A stretch of DNA of 15,819 nucleotides from JBFMHD01 sp040752395 [NCBI: Candidatus Hydrogenedentota bacterium] (GTDB taxonomy: Bacteria > JBFMHD01), in NCBI GenBank assembly GCA_040752395.1, contig JBFMHD010000051.1, forward strand, positions 1 to 15,819, written 5' to 3'. Below the pieces are notes generated by a model. The model saw only the letters and a list, made by a program, of their open reading frames with translations. It did no database searches and was not told the origin of the DNA. Numbering within the stretch: the stretch's first letter is position 1; every line of letters starts with the position of its first letter. A program made the position numbers and the translations under genes. Of the stretch, positions 1 to 7,367 are shown piece after piece.

Positions 1-1
1 A

Positions 2-1213
2 GCATACGCAGACTTTAATCGTTCGCTCTGGCAGTATAGAAAACCTATTCTATCGTTACCGAACTCGGAATTTACAGAATGGCTTGTTGATTATCAGGTA
101 TATAATCGTTGTGGAAAAGATTTGTTGAGTTTACGATTAATTGATGAGAATGGTTCAGAGGTAGCGTATGTAATAAAAAGAAGGCCACCTGATTTAAAAA
201 TAAATTATATTATTTCACAGATTACAGATTTTACACGAGGTAAAGATTATATAAGATTTGAGATAGATACAGGTAGAAACCAGCAGTTTCATAACTATAT
301 AGAATTCTCGATAAAAAAAGAAGAATATCATATTCCTGTAACTATTGAAGGTAGCAGTGACCAGCAGAACTGGAAGGTTTTACGCGATAAGGCTTATATT
401 TTGCGATACCAGACAGACCATCCTGTTTCTGGCAATGAACTATATTACACCCAGTCTAATCTTAGATTTTTACGGATAACTTTTAAAAGCAGTCTATTAA
501 AAGAAGAAAATTTGATCTCTGTAAGGATTGCCAGGGTAATTAAAGAGAGCGGAGAACTTGTTGAACGTAAATTTACCAAAATCTCAGAAACCATCATTGG
601 GGATCAATATGGTCCGGACTCTGTAATTCTACTTGATTTAGAAAAAAGAGGGTTCACTCATCAGGAATTATCACTTATCTGTGATGATAAAACTTATACG
701 CGTATAGTAGATATTTATGATGGCGATAGTTCTAATGGGCCGTGGCAGTATATCGGTACAGGGTCTATTTATAAATATGGTGGAGAAAAAAACGATATTG
801 TTGAATATGATGAGAGTATAAAGCGCTTTATAAAAGTTGTTATACATAATTATGATGAGAGTCCTTTAACTGTAAACGTGATTTCTGTAAGAGGGGTGCC
901 GAGATATATTGTTTTTCCTACTATTACTATTTCGCATCCTGAATTTTTATATTATTGTAATAATAAAGCTCGTATGCCGATATACGATTTCAGCAGAGAA
1001 TGTGAAAAGAAATCAGAGATACCAGAAGCCAGTCCCGCAGAACTTGGTAACGAAGAACCGAACCCATATTTTAAAGGCGAAATAATAGAAAAACCGTTCT
1101 GTGAACGTTACCCGTGGGTGATCTATATCGCTCTCGGTTCTGGTATAATCATTCTTGGACTTATAGCAGCTCTATTGATGAAACCACAACCACCAACATC
1201 ATCTCCACACTAA
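2..1213 (+). CDS. DUF3999-like membrane-anchored protein, 5' partial
   Basis: The reading frame is open from the first complete codon of the window, so the gene begins upstream; 403 residues are visible. The TTG at 122 is internal, because sequence before it (WQYRKPI at about residues 10-16) already looks like the start of a mature DUF3999-type protein. The visible part reads as two beta-rich, discoidin-like modules, then a LYYCNNKARMPIYDF block near the C-terminus that resembles the conserved YYGNPxARxPxYDL block I associate with DUF3999. One C-terminal transmembrane helix (WVIYIALGSGIIILGLIAAL) ends in a short charged/proline tail, so the bulk should face the periplasm or surface. The function of the family is unknown. 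It ends 13 nt before the next gene, consistent with one operon. Family assignment is by remembered pattern, not search; fold and topology are firmer than the name. Confidence 0.72.
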   Translation, partial: AYADFNRSLWQYRKPILSLPNSEFTEWLVDYQVYNRCGKDLLSLRLIDENGSEVAYVIKRRPPDLKINYIISQITDFTRGKDYIRFEIDTGRNQQFHNYIEFSIKKEEYHIPVTIEGSSDQQNWKVLRDKAYILRYQTDHPVSGNELYYTQSNLRFLRITFKSSLLKEENLISVRIARVIKESGELVERKFTKISETIIGDQYGPDSVILLDLEKRGFTHQELSLICDDKTYTRIVDIYDGDSSNGPWQYIGTGSIYKYGGEKNDIVEYDESIKRFIKVVIHNYDESPLTVNVISVRGVPRYIVFPTITISHPEFLYYCNNKARMPIYDFSRECEKKSEIPEASPAELGNEEPNPYFKGEIIEKPFCERYPWVIYIALGSGIIILGLIAALLMKPQPPTSSPH

Positions 1214-1226
1214 AAATGGTGAAAAA

Positions 1227-3746
1227 ATGAAAAAATATTTTATATTAACTTCTATAATAATTTTTTTAGTTAATGCCTCATTATCGGGCCGAATAATTAA
1301 TGCATCACAGGATGACATTATAAAGATTATTGAAAAAGCCAAAAAAGGGGATGTGATAAATCTTAACCCGGGTATCTATAAAACCAATCTTATCTTAAGT
1401 GATGGAATAAGTATCACTTCTATAGATAAGATTAACACTGTTATAGAATCACAAGATACAGAAAAATACAGTATAATTAAATATGGTTCTGGTATAATAG
1501 AAAACATCACAATTATTAACGGGATTTATGCGACTAATTCTGATGCTGTTATACAGAATAACATAATAAAAAATAGTAATCACCACGGGATCCAAACAGC
1601 ATTCTTTAATGGTAAAATAATAAATAATATAATCGAGAACAATAAATTAGATGGTATAAAATGCTATAACTCAAATGCTACAATAACAAATAATGTTATA
1701 AGCTCTAATGAAGATGATGGTATACAGGTTTTACATTCAAGTCTTGTAATAGATTCAAATCTTATTGCTAATAATCGGAACAATGGTGTGGAGTTCTGGT
1801 TTGATGATAAGACCGAGGTGAAAAATAATACTTTTATTCAAAATGAGAATGCTTTTAAATTTATAGTCGGAAATAAGAATGCTAATTTTATAGATAACAC
1901 GGTTAATAATGAAGTAATAAAAGTTATTCCAGATAGAGTTGAACAAGCCAGGGATGAGATAACTAGAGAAAGACAAATAATTCCAAGTTTTATCACTGAT
2001 ACAGAGGGCATTAATGATGCGCTTTATTATATAATGCTTAAGCTAGCTGATTTTAATCTTGACCACCGTATTGAAAAATCCGATATAGACTTACCAGTGT
2101 TTTTAAATCTCTTTTCAAATACTCTGAATACAGGTAAATATATAAAAGGTTTTGCAGATAAATTGTCTGAGACGGTTTGCATAAGTTATAAAATTGATAA
2201 TATCTTATCTATTGATAGTCTTGCACCATTCCGCACGATGGATGCCACGGAATGTCGCGAGATAAAACTACCTAAAAAGTATCCGCTTGAACTGAAAAAT
2301 TATATAAATCAGATATATCAATTAACTGAAATGTATTATGAAGAATACAATAAGGTTAAATCTAAATTAAAAGACGAGGAATGGGATTTTATAAACGATA
2401 AAATAAAACATATCTTTACAGTTAAAAGACCGCTAAGCCTGACTTTAAAAGAAGAACTCAGACAAAAAGATGAGGATGATAAAGAAGAATTAAAATTAAA
2501 AATGTTGTTTGAAAAAATTGATTTAACTAAACTTCAAATCATAGGATATAATATAATTAGAATCGCTGAAAAAATTAAAGAGATAGATTTCTCTAAAATA
2601 AATAATAAGACCAATTTTAATAAAAAAACACCGTTCGGCGAGATAAGGATATGCACAGAAGATAATAACCCCCATCTTAATTCTGATTGTTTTATCTTGA
2701 TTGATATATCAGGTGATGATGTGTATAAAAATAATATTGCAAACTCTAATGAAAATAAACCTGTATCTTTATATTTTGATTTAAAAGGGAATGATAACTA
2801 TACATCAGATAATAATTTTGATATCGCTTCAGCTTACTTTGGCATAAGTTATATTTATGATAAAGAAGGTAATGATAGATATGTAGCCAAAAATAATTCC
2901 ATCGCTGCTGCTTATTTCGGGATGAGTATAATAGATGATAACTCAGGTGATGATTATTATGAATGTAACAACTATGGGATTTCATCTGCGATGTTTGGTG
3001 TTAGCATCCTGCAGGATTTAAATGGTAATGATGTTTATAAAGCAGGAACATATTGCCAGGGTTTTGGACTTACAAAAGGGTATGGTATTATATTTGACAG
3101 AGAAGGGAGTGATAATTATCTGAGCGGCAATACTATGGCTGATGCTATAAGAAATGAGGCGCATAGTATTACTATGAGCCAGGGGTTTGGTTATGGGATA
3201 AGACCTCATATCTCTGGCGGACTCGGTTTGATTATTGATAAATCAGGTAATGATTTATATAAATCAGATGTATTTGGCCAGGGAGGTGCCTATTTTCTTT
3301 CTATTGGTGGTCTTATTGATTACTCAGGTGATGATGATTATATATCTTACAGTTACTCTCAAGGTGCTGGTGTGCATCTTGGTATAGGCGCTCTTATTGA
3401 TATAGCAGGTAATGATGAATACACATCCCATAATGTCTCACAGGGTATGGGGCTTGATATGTCATTTGGTTTACTCTGCGACTTATCCGGTGATGATTTT
3501 TATAAGATCCATGATTTTGGCCAGGCTGCGGGCTATGCAAATGGCATAGGACTATTGATAGAAGAATCAGGCAACGATGCATATTTTGCTTATGGTAAAG
3601 ATACCGGATACGGCGAATATTTCATAGATAGAGAGTTCGGCAGTATAGGTATATTTTACGATAAATCAGGTGATGATACCTATCAAAGAGCTAAAAATAA
3701 TTCTATTCAACGAAAAGATAGATACGGTTTATTTTATGACAAATAA
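1227..3746 (+). CDS. Exported beta-helix protein with C-terminal GNDxY repeat domain
   Basis: 839 residues. Residues 1-20 are a clear signal peptide (MKKYFILTSIIIFLVNASLS). Residues about 25-230 form a right-handed parallel beta-helix of the pectate-lyase/NosD type: repeated short strands with Asn ladders (NNIIKNSNHHGI, NNIIENNKLDGI, NNVISSNEDDGI). Residues about 235-480 are mostly charged and helical, without a recognised domain, and carry two of the four visible luminal-type Cys pairs (C318, C344; C476 and C488 follow). Residues 491-839 hold twelve copies of an xG(N/D)DxY unit. No catalytic motif was seen; a structural, adhesive or glycan-binding surface role is inference. The start is the only sensible ATG, 13 nt after the previous stop, with a weak GGTGAAAA site. 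Its end overlaps the next gene by 11 nt, suggesting coupled translation. Confidence 0.88.
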   Translation: MKKYFILTSIIIFLVNASLSGRIINASQDDIIKIIEKAKKGDVINLNPGIYKTNLILSDGISITSIDKINTVIESQDTEKYSIIKYGSGIIENITIINGIYATNSDAVIQNNIIKNSNHHGIQTAFFNGKIINNIIENNKLDGIKCYNSNATITNNVISSNEDDGIQVLHSSLVIDSNLIANNRNNGVEFWFDDKTEVKNNTFIQNENAFKFIVGNKNANFIDNTVNNEVIKVIPDRVEQARDEITRERQIIPSFITDTEGINDALYYIMLKLADFNLDHRIEKSDIDLPVFLNLFSNTLNTGKYIKGFADKLSETVCISYKIDNILSIDSLAPFRTMDATECREIKLPKKYPLELKNYINQIYQLTEMYYEEYNKVKSKLKDEEWDFINDKIKHIFTVKRPLSLTLKEELRQKDEDDKEELKLKMLFEKIDLTKLQIIGYNIIRIAEKIKEIDFSKINNKTNFNKKTPFGEIRICTEDNNPHLNSDCFILIDISGDDVYKNNIANSNENKPVSLYFDLKGNDNYTSDNNFDIASAYFGISYIYDKEGNDRYVAKNNSIAAAYFGMSIIDDNSGDDYYECNNYGISSAMFGVSILQDLNGNDVYKAGTYCQGFGLTKGYGIIFDREGSDNYLSGNTMADAIRNEAHSITMSQGFGYGIRPHISGGLGLIIDKSGNDLYKSDVFGQGGAYFLSIGGLIDYSGDDDYISYSYSQGAGVHLGIGALIDIAGNDEYTSHNVSQGMGLDMSFGLLCDLSGDDFYKIHDFGQAAGYANGIGLLIEESGNDAYFAYGKDTGYGEYFIDREFGSIGIFYDKSGDDTYQRAKNNSIQRKDRYGLFYDK
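2697..3743 (+). repeat. Twelve-unit protein repeat of about 27 residues (GNDxY repeat)
   Basis: The motif (S/A/E/N/K)G(N/D/S)DxY occurs at residues 495, 520, 547, 573, 599, 626, 673, 700, 727, 754, 781 and 814 of the upstream-defined protein. Spacing is 25-27 residues, exactly 27 from 673 to 781, with two longer gaps (626-673 and 781-814). The late units follow D-x-S-G-(N/D)-D-x-Y, then about six residues, QGxG, four residues, (I/F)GxLI. The protein ends in GLFYDK, the opening of a thirteenth unit. Nucleotide identity between units is low, so this is an old protein repeat, not a recent DNA expansion. Confidence 0.9.
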
Positions 3747-4644
3747 ACAATTTTATAGATGTTTCTATTTTTTTATTTTAAATCTTTTTTTTAGTAGCTT
3801 AATCTTTGGCTCTGATTATAATTTTGATGATTTTGATGATATTATCTCTTATGCGCTAAATCCAGCAACCGCTCAGAGACAGACCGCTAACTGGGCAAAA
3901 GATATACTGAATAAAGATACACCAGCTATAATAAATCTTGTAAACCATCTTAATACAACTAATCCACACTCACTCTGGGAGATTAAATATCTCCTGAAAG
4001 ATATAGGTAAACCTGCGGTAGAACCATTGCTCGATTATGTTTCAGATACAATAACCACCGGCAATCTCACAGCTATTTATGTTCTTGGTGAAATAGGTGA
4101 TCACAAAGCACTTGATAAACTTTTGCAATTATTAGAATCAGAACATCCCCCTGTCCGAAGCAATGCAGCGCTTTCTATTGGTAAAATCCCTGATGAAGTC
4201 TCTATTGATAAACTGGTAAAATTATTAAGTGATACTTACCCGATGGTAAGAAAATCAGCTGCTGTATCTATTGGAAAGATCGCGCCAAAAAACGAAGATG
4301 TTATTTATGCATTATTAGAAAACGTTGATGATACTTATTATTTTGTCAGATTCTCTGTTTGTGAAGCCATACAGAAATTTGATACAGAAATATTAACTAA
4401 TGTCTTATTAACAGAGATAAAAAACACAAAAGATACCGAAACTTTAAGATTAATTATGAGGATACTATCAGGCTCTAATATAAACTCTAATGAAATCTTA
4501 AATATAGTAAGAGAGATATTTTATACCACACAGGATGAGTTAATAGCTGAATATTCACTTGCAATATTGCCGAATAGTAGTAATCTAAAAAATGAATTTT
4601 ATAAAAAATTCAGGCGGTATCCTTATGAGAAAGAGAGAAAGTAA
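3736..4644 (+). CDS. Exported HEAT-repeat protein
   Basis: 302 residues from the ATG at 3736. An in-frame ATG at 3670 exists, but only the 3736 start places a signal peptide (hydrophobic CFYFFILNLFFSSLIFG, residues 9-25) at the N-terminus, so it is preferred. This start lies inside the last codons of the preceding gene (11-nt overlap), which suggests translational coupling. Residues about 62-215 contain four to five HEAT/PBS-lyase-like helical pairs, e.g. TAIYVLGEIGDHKALDKLLQ (112-131), VRSNAALSIGKI (140-151) and VRKSAAVSIGKIAP (171-184). The remaining C-terminal part is helical but more diverged. HEAT arrays are protein-binding scaffolds; the export signal puts it outside the cytoplasm, where the beta-helix/GNDxY protein is a natural candidate partner (inference from operon position). 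Confidence 0.86.
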   Translation: MTNKQFYRCFYFFILNLFFSSLIFGSDYNFDDFDDIISYALNPATAQRQTANWAKDILNKDTPAIINLVNHLNTTNPHSLWEIKYLLKDIGKPAVEPLLDYVSDTITTGNLTAIYVLGEIGDHKALDKLLQLLESEHPPVRSNAALSIGKIPDEVSIDKLVKLLSDTYPMVRKSAAVSIGKIAPKNEDVIYALLENVDDTYYFVRFSVCEAIQKFDTEILTNVLLTEIKNTKDTETLRLIMRILSGSNINSNEILNIVREIFYTTQDELIAEYSLAILPNSSNLKNEFYKKFRRYPYEKERK

Positions 4645-4885
4645 AAAGATTAAGAAGCTAAAACAGATAGCCACTGAATTAATCTACGAAGACGAAGCCT
4701 TTATCGAGATTTTAAGATTAAGAATCAAGGATGAAGATAAGATACGAGAGATACTAAAAGACCTGTTAAAAAAAGCTATAAGATTGGTATATAAAGCCAG
4801 AGGGCTATCAAATAAAGAAGCATATAATTTTTTATATAGAAAAATAAAAAGATTAAAAGAGAGGGTAATTTTAAAGCTTACTTAA
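4625..4885 (+). CDS. Small basic helical protein of unknown function
   Basis: 86 residues from ATG 4625. An AGGCGG ribosome-binding site at 4612-4617 lies 7 nt before this ATG, which favours it over the ATG at 4592 that would add 11 residues. The gene overlaps the HEAT-repeat gene by 20 nt. The protein is rich in Lys, Arg, Glu, Ile and Leu, has no signal peptide or membrane segment, no Cys, and is predicted by eye to be almost entirely alpha-helical (RESKKIKKLKQIATEL; REILKDLLKKAIRLVYKA; KEAYNFLYRKIKRLKERVIL). I do not recognise a family. It is probably cytoplasmic and could bind nucleic acid or a partner protein, but that is only inferred from charge. Its stop codon overlaps the stop of the convergent CBM9-like gene. 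Confidence 0.65.
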   Translation: MRKRESKKIKKLKQIATELIYEDEAFIEILRLRIKDEDKIREILKDLLKKAIRLVYKARGLSNKEAYNFLYRKIKRLKERVILKLT

Positions 4886-4897
4886 AAATTATTACCC
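4863..4897. terminator. Hairpin across convergent stop codons, possible two-way terminator
   Basis: GGGTAAT (4863-4869) pairs with ATTACCC (4891-4897), and TTTAA/TTAAA can pair inside with an unpaired AATT on one side. The hairpin covers both stop codons of the convergent genes (4883-4885 plus strand, 4880-4878 minus strand). It lacks a long GC core or strong U tract, so a terminator role is tentative, but no other terminator candidate is visible between the two operons. Confidence 0.35.
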
Positions 4898-5594
4898 CGA
4901 AACATTCAGGTTCGTGGAACCAGTTCTTTGTTTTGCTCCAGGCATAATACTTCGTCGCCTGATTAATATCTACATCTATGCGATAAAAATTGATAGCCCA
5001 TTTCTTGCCTTTAATATTATCACTGATTCTTAAACTTTTTAAGGGTATTTTTATCTCAGTAACCCATCTCAGATGTTTATAGTCCTCTTCTACAGAAGAA
5101 GCAGTCTTTAATTCCTTGCAATCCCACTTTATAGCGTTTTCAAAATCTATTTTTTGAGAATACTTTATATATGCATCAAATACGGTATTAACAGGGTTCA
5201 CTTCAAACTCAAAATAAGTTTTGCCCTCTCCTTTGATATCTATAAATACTTCACAAGCATCGTCACTGTAGACAGGGCCATCGTTATCTGTTATGTTGTT
5301 TATCAGGATATCATCTTTGCATTCAAAAGCGATGTATAAGTTATCTTTGTCATAGCAGACCCGAACCACGGTCTCGTCTTTTACTTTTTTATTTGTCTTT
5401 ATCTCATAAAACTCATTTAATTTTTTCGCACGCAACCACACCCTCTCATCTAATCTGCCATCAATTACAATCTCTTTGTTGGTAAAGACAGCAGTGTATT
5501 TATTTATTCGAGTTGCAGAAAGAAGCAAGGAATAAGAAGTAAGAAACAAGAAAGAAGTAGTAAGTGGTAAGATAGAAACTATATTTCTTATCAT
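4878..5594 (-). CDS. Exported CBM9-like (carbohydrate-binding family 9-like) protein
   Basis: 238 residues from ATG 5594. This start overlaps the TGA of the upstream gene in an ATGA arrangement, a classic coupling signal, with a GGAG site at 5609-5606. An ATG at 5615 would add only seven residues. Residues about 7-28 are a hydrophobic signal sequence. The rest is one CBM9-like/DOMON-type beta-sandwich: IVIDGRLDERVWLRAKKL (42-59) is the family's opening 'iDG-lde-W-A' signature, followed by DNLYIAFECKD (84-94), DDACEVFIDI (111-120), YFEFEVNP, WVTEIKIPLKSL and WAINFYRID. Family members bind sugars or serve as stand-alone outer-surface sugar or electron-transfer domains; the ligand cannot be read here. 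Position behind an alkaline-phosphatase-superfamily enzyme and GH31 suggests carbohydrate binding. Part of the signal-peptide coding region is made of a pyrimidine repeat (see the repeat entry at 5518). Confidence 0.85.
   Translation of the reverse strand: MIRNIVSILPLTTSFLFLTSYSLLLSATRINKYTAVFTNKEIVIDGRLDERVWLRAKKLNEFYEIKTNKKVKDETVVRVCYDKDNLYIAFECKDDILINNITDNDGPVYSDDACEVFIDIKGEGKTYFEFEVNPVNTVFDAYIKYSQKIDFENAIKWDCKELKTASSVEEDYKHLRWVTEIKIPLKSLRISDNIKGKKWAINFYRIDVDINQATKYYAWSKTKNWFHEPECFGVIIFK
5518..5570 (-). repeat. Pyrimidine-rich CTTCTT-type repeat inside signal-peptide codons
   Basis: On the minus strand this stretch is a run of ACTTCTT/GCTTCTT/TTTCTT words. Similar words occur at 7331-7349 (minus) and 14077-14097 (plus). 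Here the repeat is translated and supplies the Leu/Ser/Thr/Phe-rich hydrophobic core of the CBM9-like protein's signal peptide. Confidence 0.55.
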
Positions 5595-7288
5595 TTTAAC
5601 TTTATCTCCACCCATTCACTGAATTTTCTCGGTTCTTTATCAATAGCCACACGCATTTTATATGGGTTTCTTATAACAAGAAATGTTTCCCAGTAGTTTT
5701 TTGAAAACGGTCCAAAACTTTTTTTGTTACCTTTTACTTTCATAGTACCATCTAAATAATATAAACCATCACCAACCTTGTATTCTATAACGTAAGGGAT
5801 AGCATCTTTTCCAGTCCAGGTAATATCAACCCTTCCCTGTAGATTCTCATAAGAAAGTATGTCTCCATTTTTCGGGAATATCAATTCAGGCGGTTCCGGG
5901 ACATTGGTTAAATCAAGTTCCTCTTTTTCAAATAAACCCTTTATTTTTGCAATTAACCCCTTTTGTTTAATAGATTTTCCTTGTGGAACACTCTGTTCAC
6001 AGCAAAGCAGCCAGTTGAATAATTTAGTCTTGTATTCTTTTGCGATCTCTGGATAAGTATCTATTACATTAATTAATTCGTCAGGGTCATCTTTTAAGTT
6101 AAACAACTCAAACCTTGTCACATCTTCTTTGTACTGATAATGTATTAGTTTCCATTCTGATGTTCTGACAGAACGAATATAGTCAGTAACGTTTTTCGGG
6201 TCAGGTTCACTATAACCATATCTTGATGTTTCGCTGAAAGCTATCCGGTCTTCAGTCTCAAGTCCTTGTATCATTGGTAAAAGGGATTTCCCCTGTAAAT
6301 ATTCAGGTATCTCTATGTTCATTATATCAAGTATTGTAGGCATTATATCAATACCTCTTACCTGAAGCAATATCTTTTTGTCTACTGGCAATTCTTTTGG
6401 GAAACTAATAATAAACGGTGTATGGATTATCTCATCGTATAAAGTCCCGGCAGATGATGTAGAGGCATGGCCTATGAAATTATGGTCAAGCAGCTCTTCA
6501 CCATGGTCAGCACCAATAATGATTATAGTTTTATCGCGTAAATTATATTTATCAAGCATATCAAGAAGCCGTTTTATATCGTCATCCAGATATCTAATTT
6601 CAGCATCGTATAAAGCCTCAATAATTTCTTTATCTTCTGGTTTGAATTCAACCGAGCCTTTTTTAATCATATAATTCGTAAAAACACTCTTATATATCCG
6701 TTCTTTACTTTCGTCATTCTTATACATCGAATCATCTAAAAACATTTTTATATATGTATCAGTAGCATTATACGGTAGATGGGGGTGTAAAAACTGGTAC
6801 CATATAAAAAATCTTTCATTACGATGAGCTTCTAACCAGTCCCAGGGAGCAGAGTCAGTTATAAAATCATCAAACCCTAAATTGCTATGGTTCTCATTTA
6901 TCTGCCAGCCCTGTAATTTCGGAATCAGATAACCATAATCCCGTAATATCTCAAGTGGCAGGTACCAATCCTGTGAGATGCTTATATCTCTTGTGACAAC
7001 CTTGTGTACAGGTGATTCAAGCGAAGAAAAAATTGAGACAAGGCTCTGATTGGTCCAGCCTGATGGATTTATCAGATTATAAAAAAGAACACCATTTTTA
7101 GCTAATGTATCTATTGTCGGACTCGTTACCCTTTTTGTATAACCGTAACAATTTAAATGGTCGGGTCTAAAGGAGTCAGCAGCAATAAATAGAACGTTGT
7201 ATAATTGCGGTTCCGCGTTTTTTATGAAAAAAAATATAATAAGAAGAATTGTTATTAAGATAGCTATGGTCAATAAAATCTTTTTCAT
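5591..7288 (-). CDS. Membrane-anchored sulfatase-like / alkaline phosphatase superfamily enzyme
   Basis: 565 residues from ATG 7288, chosen because GAGGAAG sits just upstream and the protein then begins MKKILLTI with a transmembrane or signal-anchor helix (residues about 4-22). The TTG at 7339 would add 17 residues made largely of repeat sequence. The superfamily fold is clear: metal-site D38 in ADSFRPDHLNCYGY, FLHPHLPY (H168, H170), and ADHGEELLDHNFIGH (D261, H262, H274). The nucleophile region reads SGWTNQSLVSIF, so the Cys/Ser-x-Pro-x-Arg formylglycine motif is absent and Thr79 occupies the nucleophile position. That makes a phospho-transfer or hydrolysis role as likely as a sulfatase role. 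Residues about 462-565 form an Ig/Fn3-like extension. The catalytic domain should face the periplasm. The ATGA overlap with the CBM9-like gene implies joint expression. Confidence 0.88.
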   Translation of the reverse strand: MKKILLTIAILITILLIIFFFIKNAEPQLYNVLFIAADSFRPDHLNCYGYTKRVTSPTIDTLAKNGVLFYNLINPSGWTNQSLVSIFSSLESPVHKVVTRDISISQDWYLPLEILRDYGYLIPKLQGWQINENHSNLGFDDFITDSAPWDWLEAHRNERFFIWYQFLHPHLPYNATDTYIKMFLDDSMYKNDESKERIYKSVFTNYMIKKGSVEFKPEDKEIIEALYDAEIRYLDDDIKRLLDMLDKYNLRDKTIIIIGADHGEELLDHNFIGHASTSSAGTLYDEIIHTPFIISFPKELPVDKKILLQVRGIDIMPTILDIMNIEIPEYLQGKSLLPMIQGLETEDRIAFSETSRYGYSEPDPKNVTDYIRSVRTSEWKLIHYQYKEDVTRFELFNLKDDPDELINVIDTYPEIAKEYKTKLFNWLLCCEQSVPQGKSIKQKGLIAKIKGLFEKEELDLTNVPEPPELIFPKNGDILSYENLQGRVDITWTGKDAIPYVIEYKVGDGLYYLDGTMKVKGNKKSFGPFSKNYWETFLVIRNPYKMRVAIDKEPRKFSEWVEIKLK

Positions 7289-7330
7289 AAAACTTCCTCT
7301 GAAAAACATTGTAACTATAATAATATCAAG

Positions 7331-7349
7331 TAGAAGCAAGAAGCAAGAT
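7331..7349 (-). repeat. Short pyrimidine CTTCTT-type repeat in intergenic gap
   Basis: The minus strand reads TATCTTGCTTCTTGCTTCTA in the 79-nt gap between the GH31 gene and the sulfatase-like gene, about 45 nt upstream of the latter's start. It shares the CTTGCTTCTT words of the stretch at 5518-5570 and lies in the same orientation relative to its downstream gene. Confidence 0.5.
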
Positions 7350-7367
7350 AAACAAACATCTGGTTTT

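Noticed and set aside
122-1213. TTG at 122 as the true start of the first gene
   Set aside because: The frame is open back to the window edge, and upstream codons continue the family-like N-terminal sequence, so the gene is 5' partial.
2746-3582. Three minus-strand open frames antisense to the GNDxY repeats
   Set aside because: They arise from the periodic codon pattern of the repeat on the opposite strand; their His/Tyr/Ser-rich products show no domain.
3670-3735. Earlier ATG for the HEAT-repeat gene
   Set aside because: It would bury the signal peptide behind 22 residues translated from the end of the preceding gene in another frame.
2697-3743. Repeat domain as RTX haemolysin-type calcium-binding repeats
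   Set aside because: The period is about 27 residues rather than 9 and the GGxGxDxUx consensus is absent; only the short G-N/D-D core is similar.
7289-7339. TTG-initiated 17-residue extension of the sulfatase-like protein
   Set aside because: It is encoded by repeat sequence, has no ribosome-binding site, and ATG 7288 has GAGGAAG upstream and gives a clean membrane anchor.
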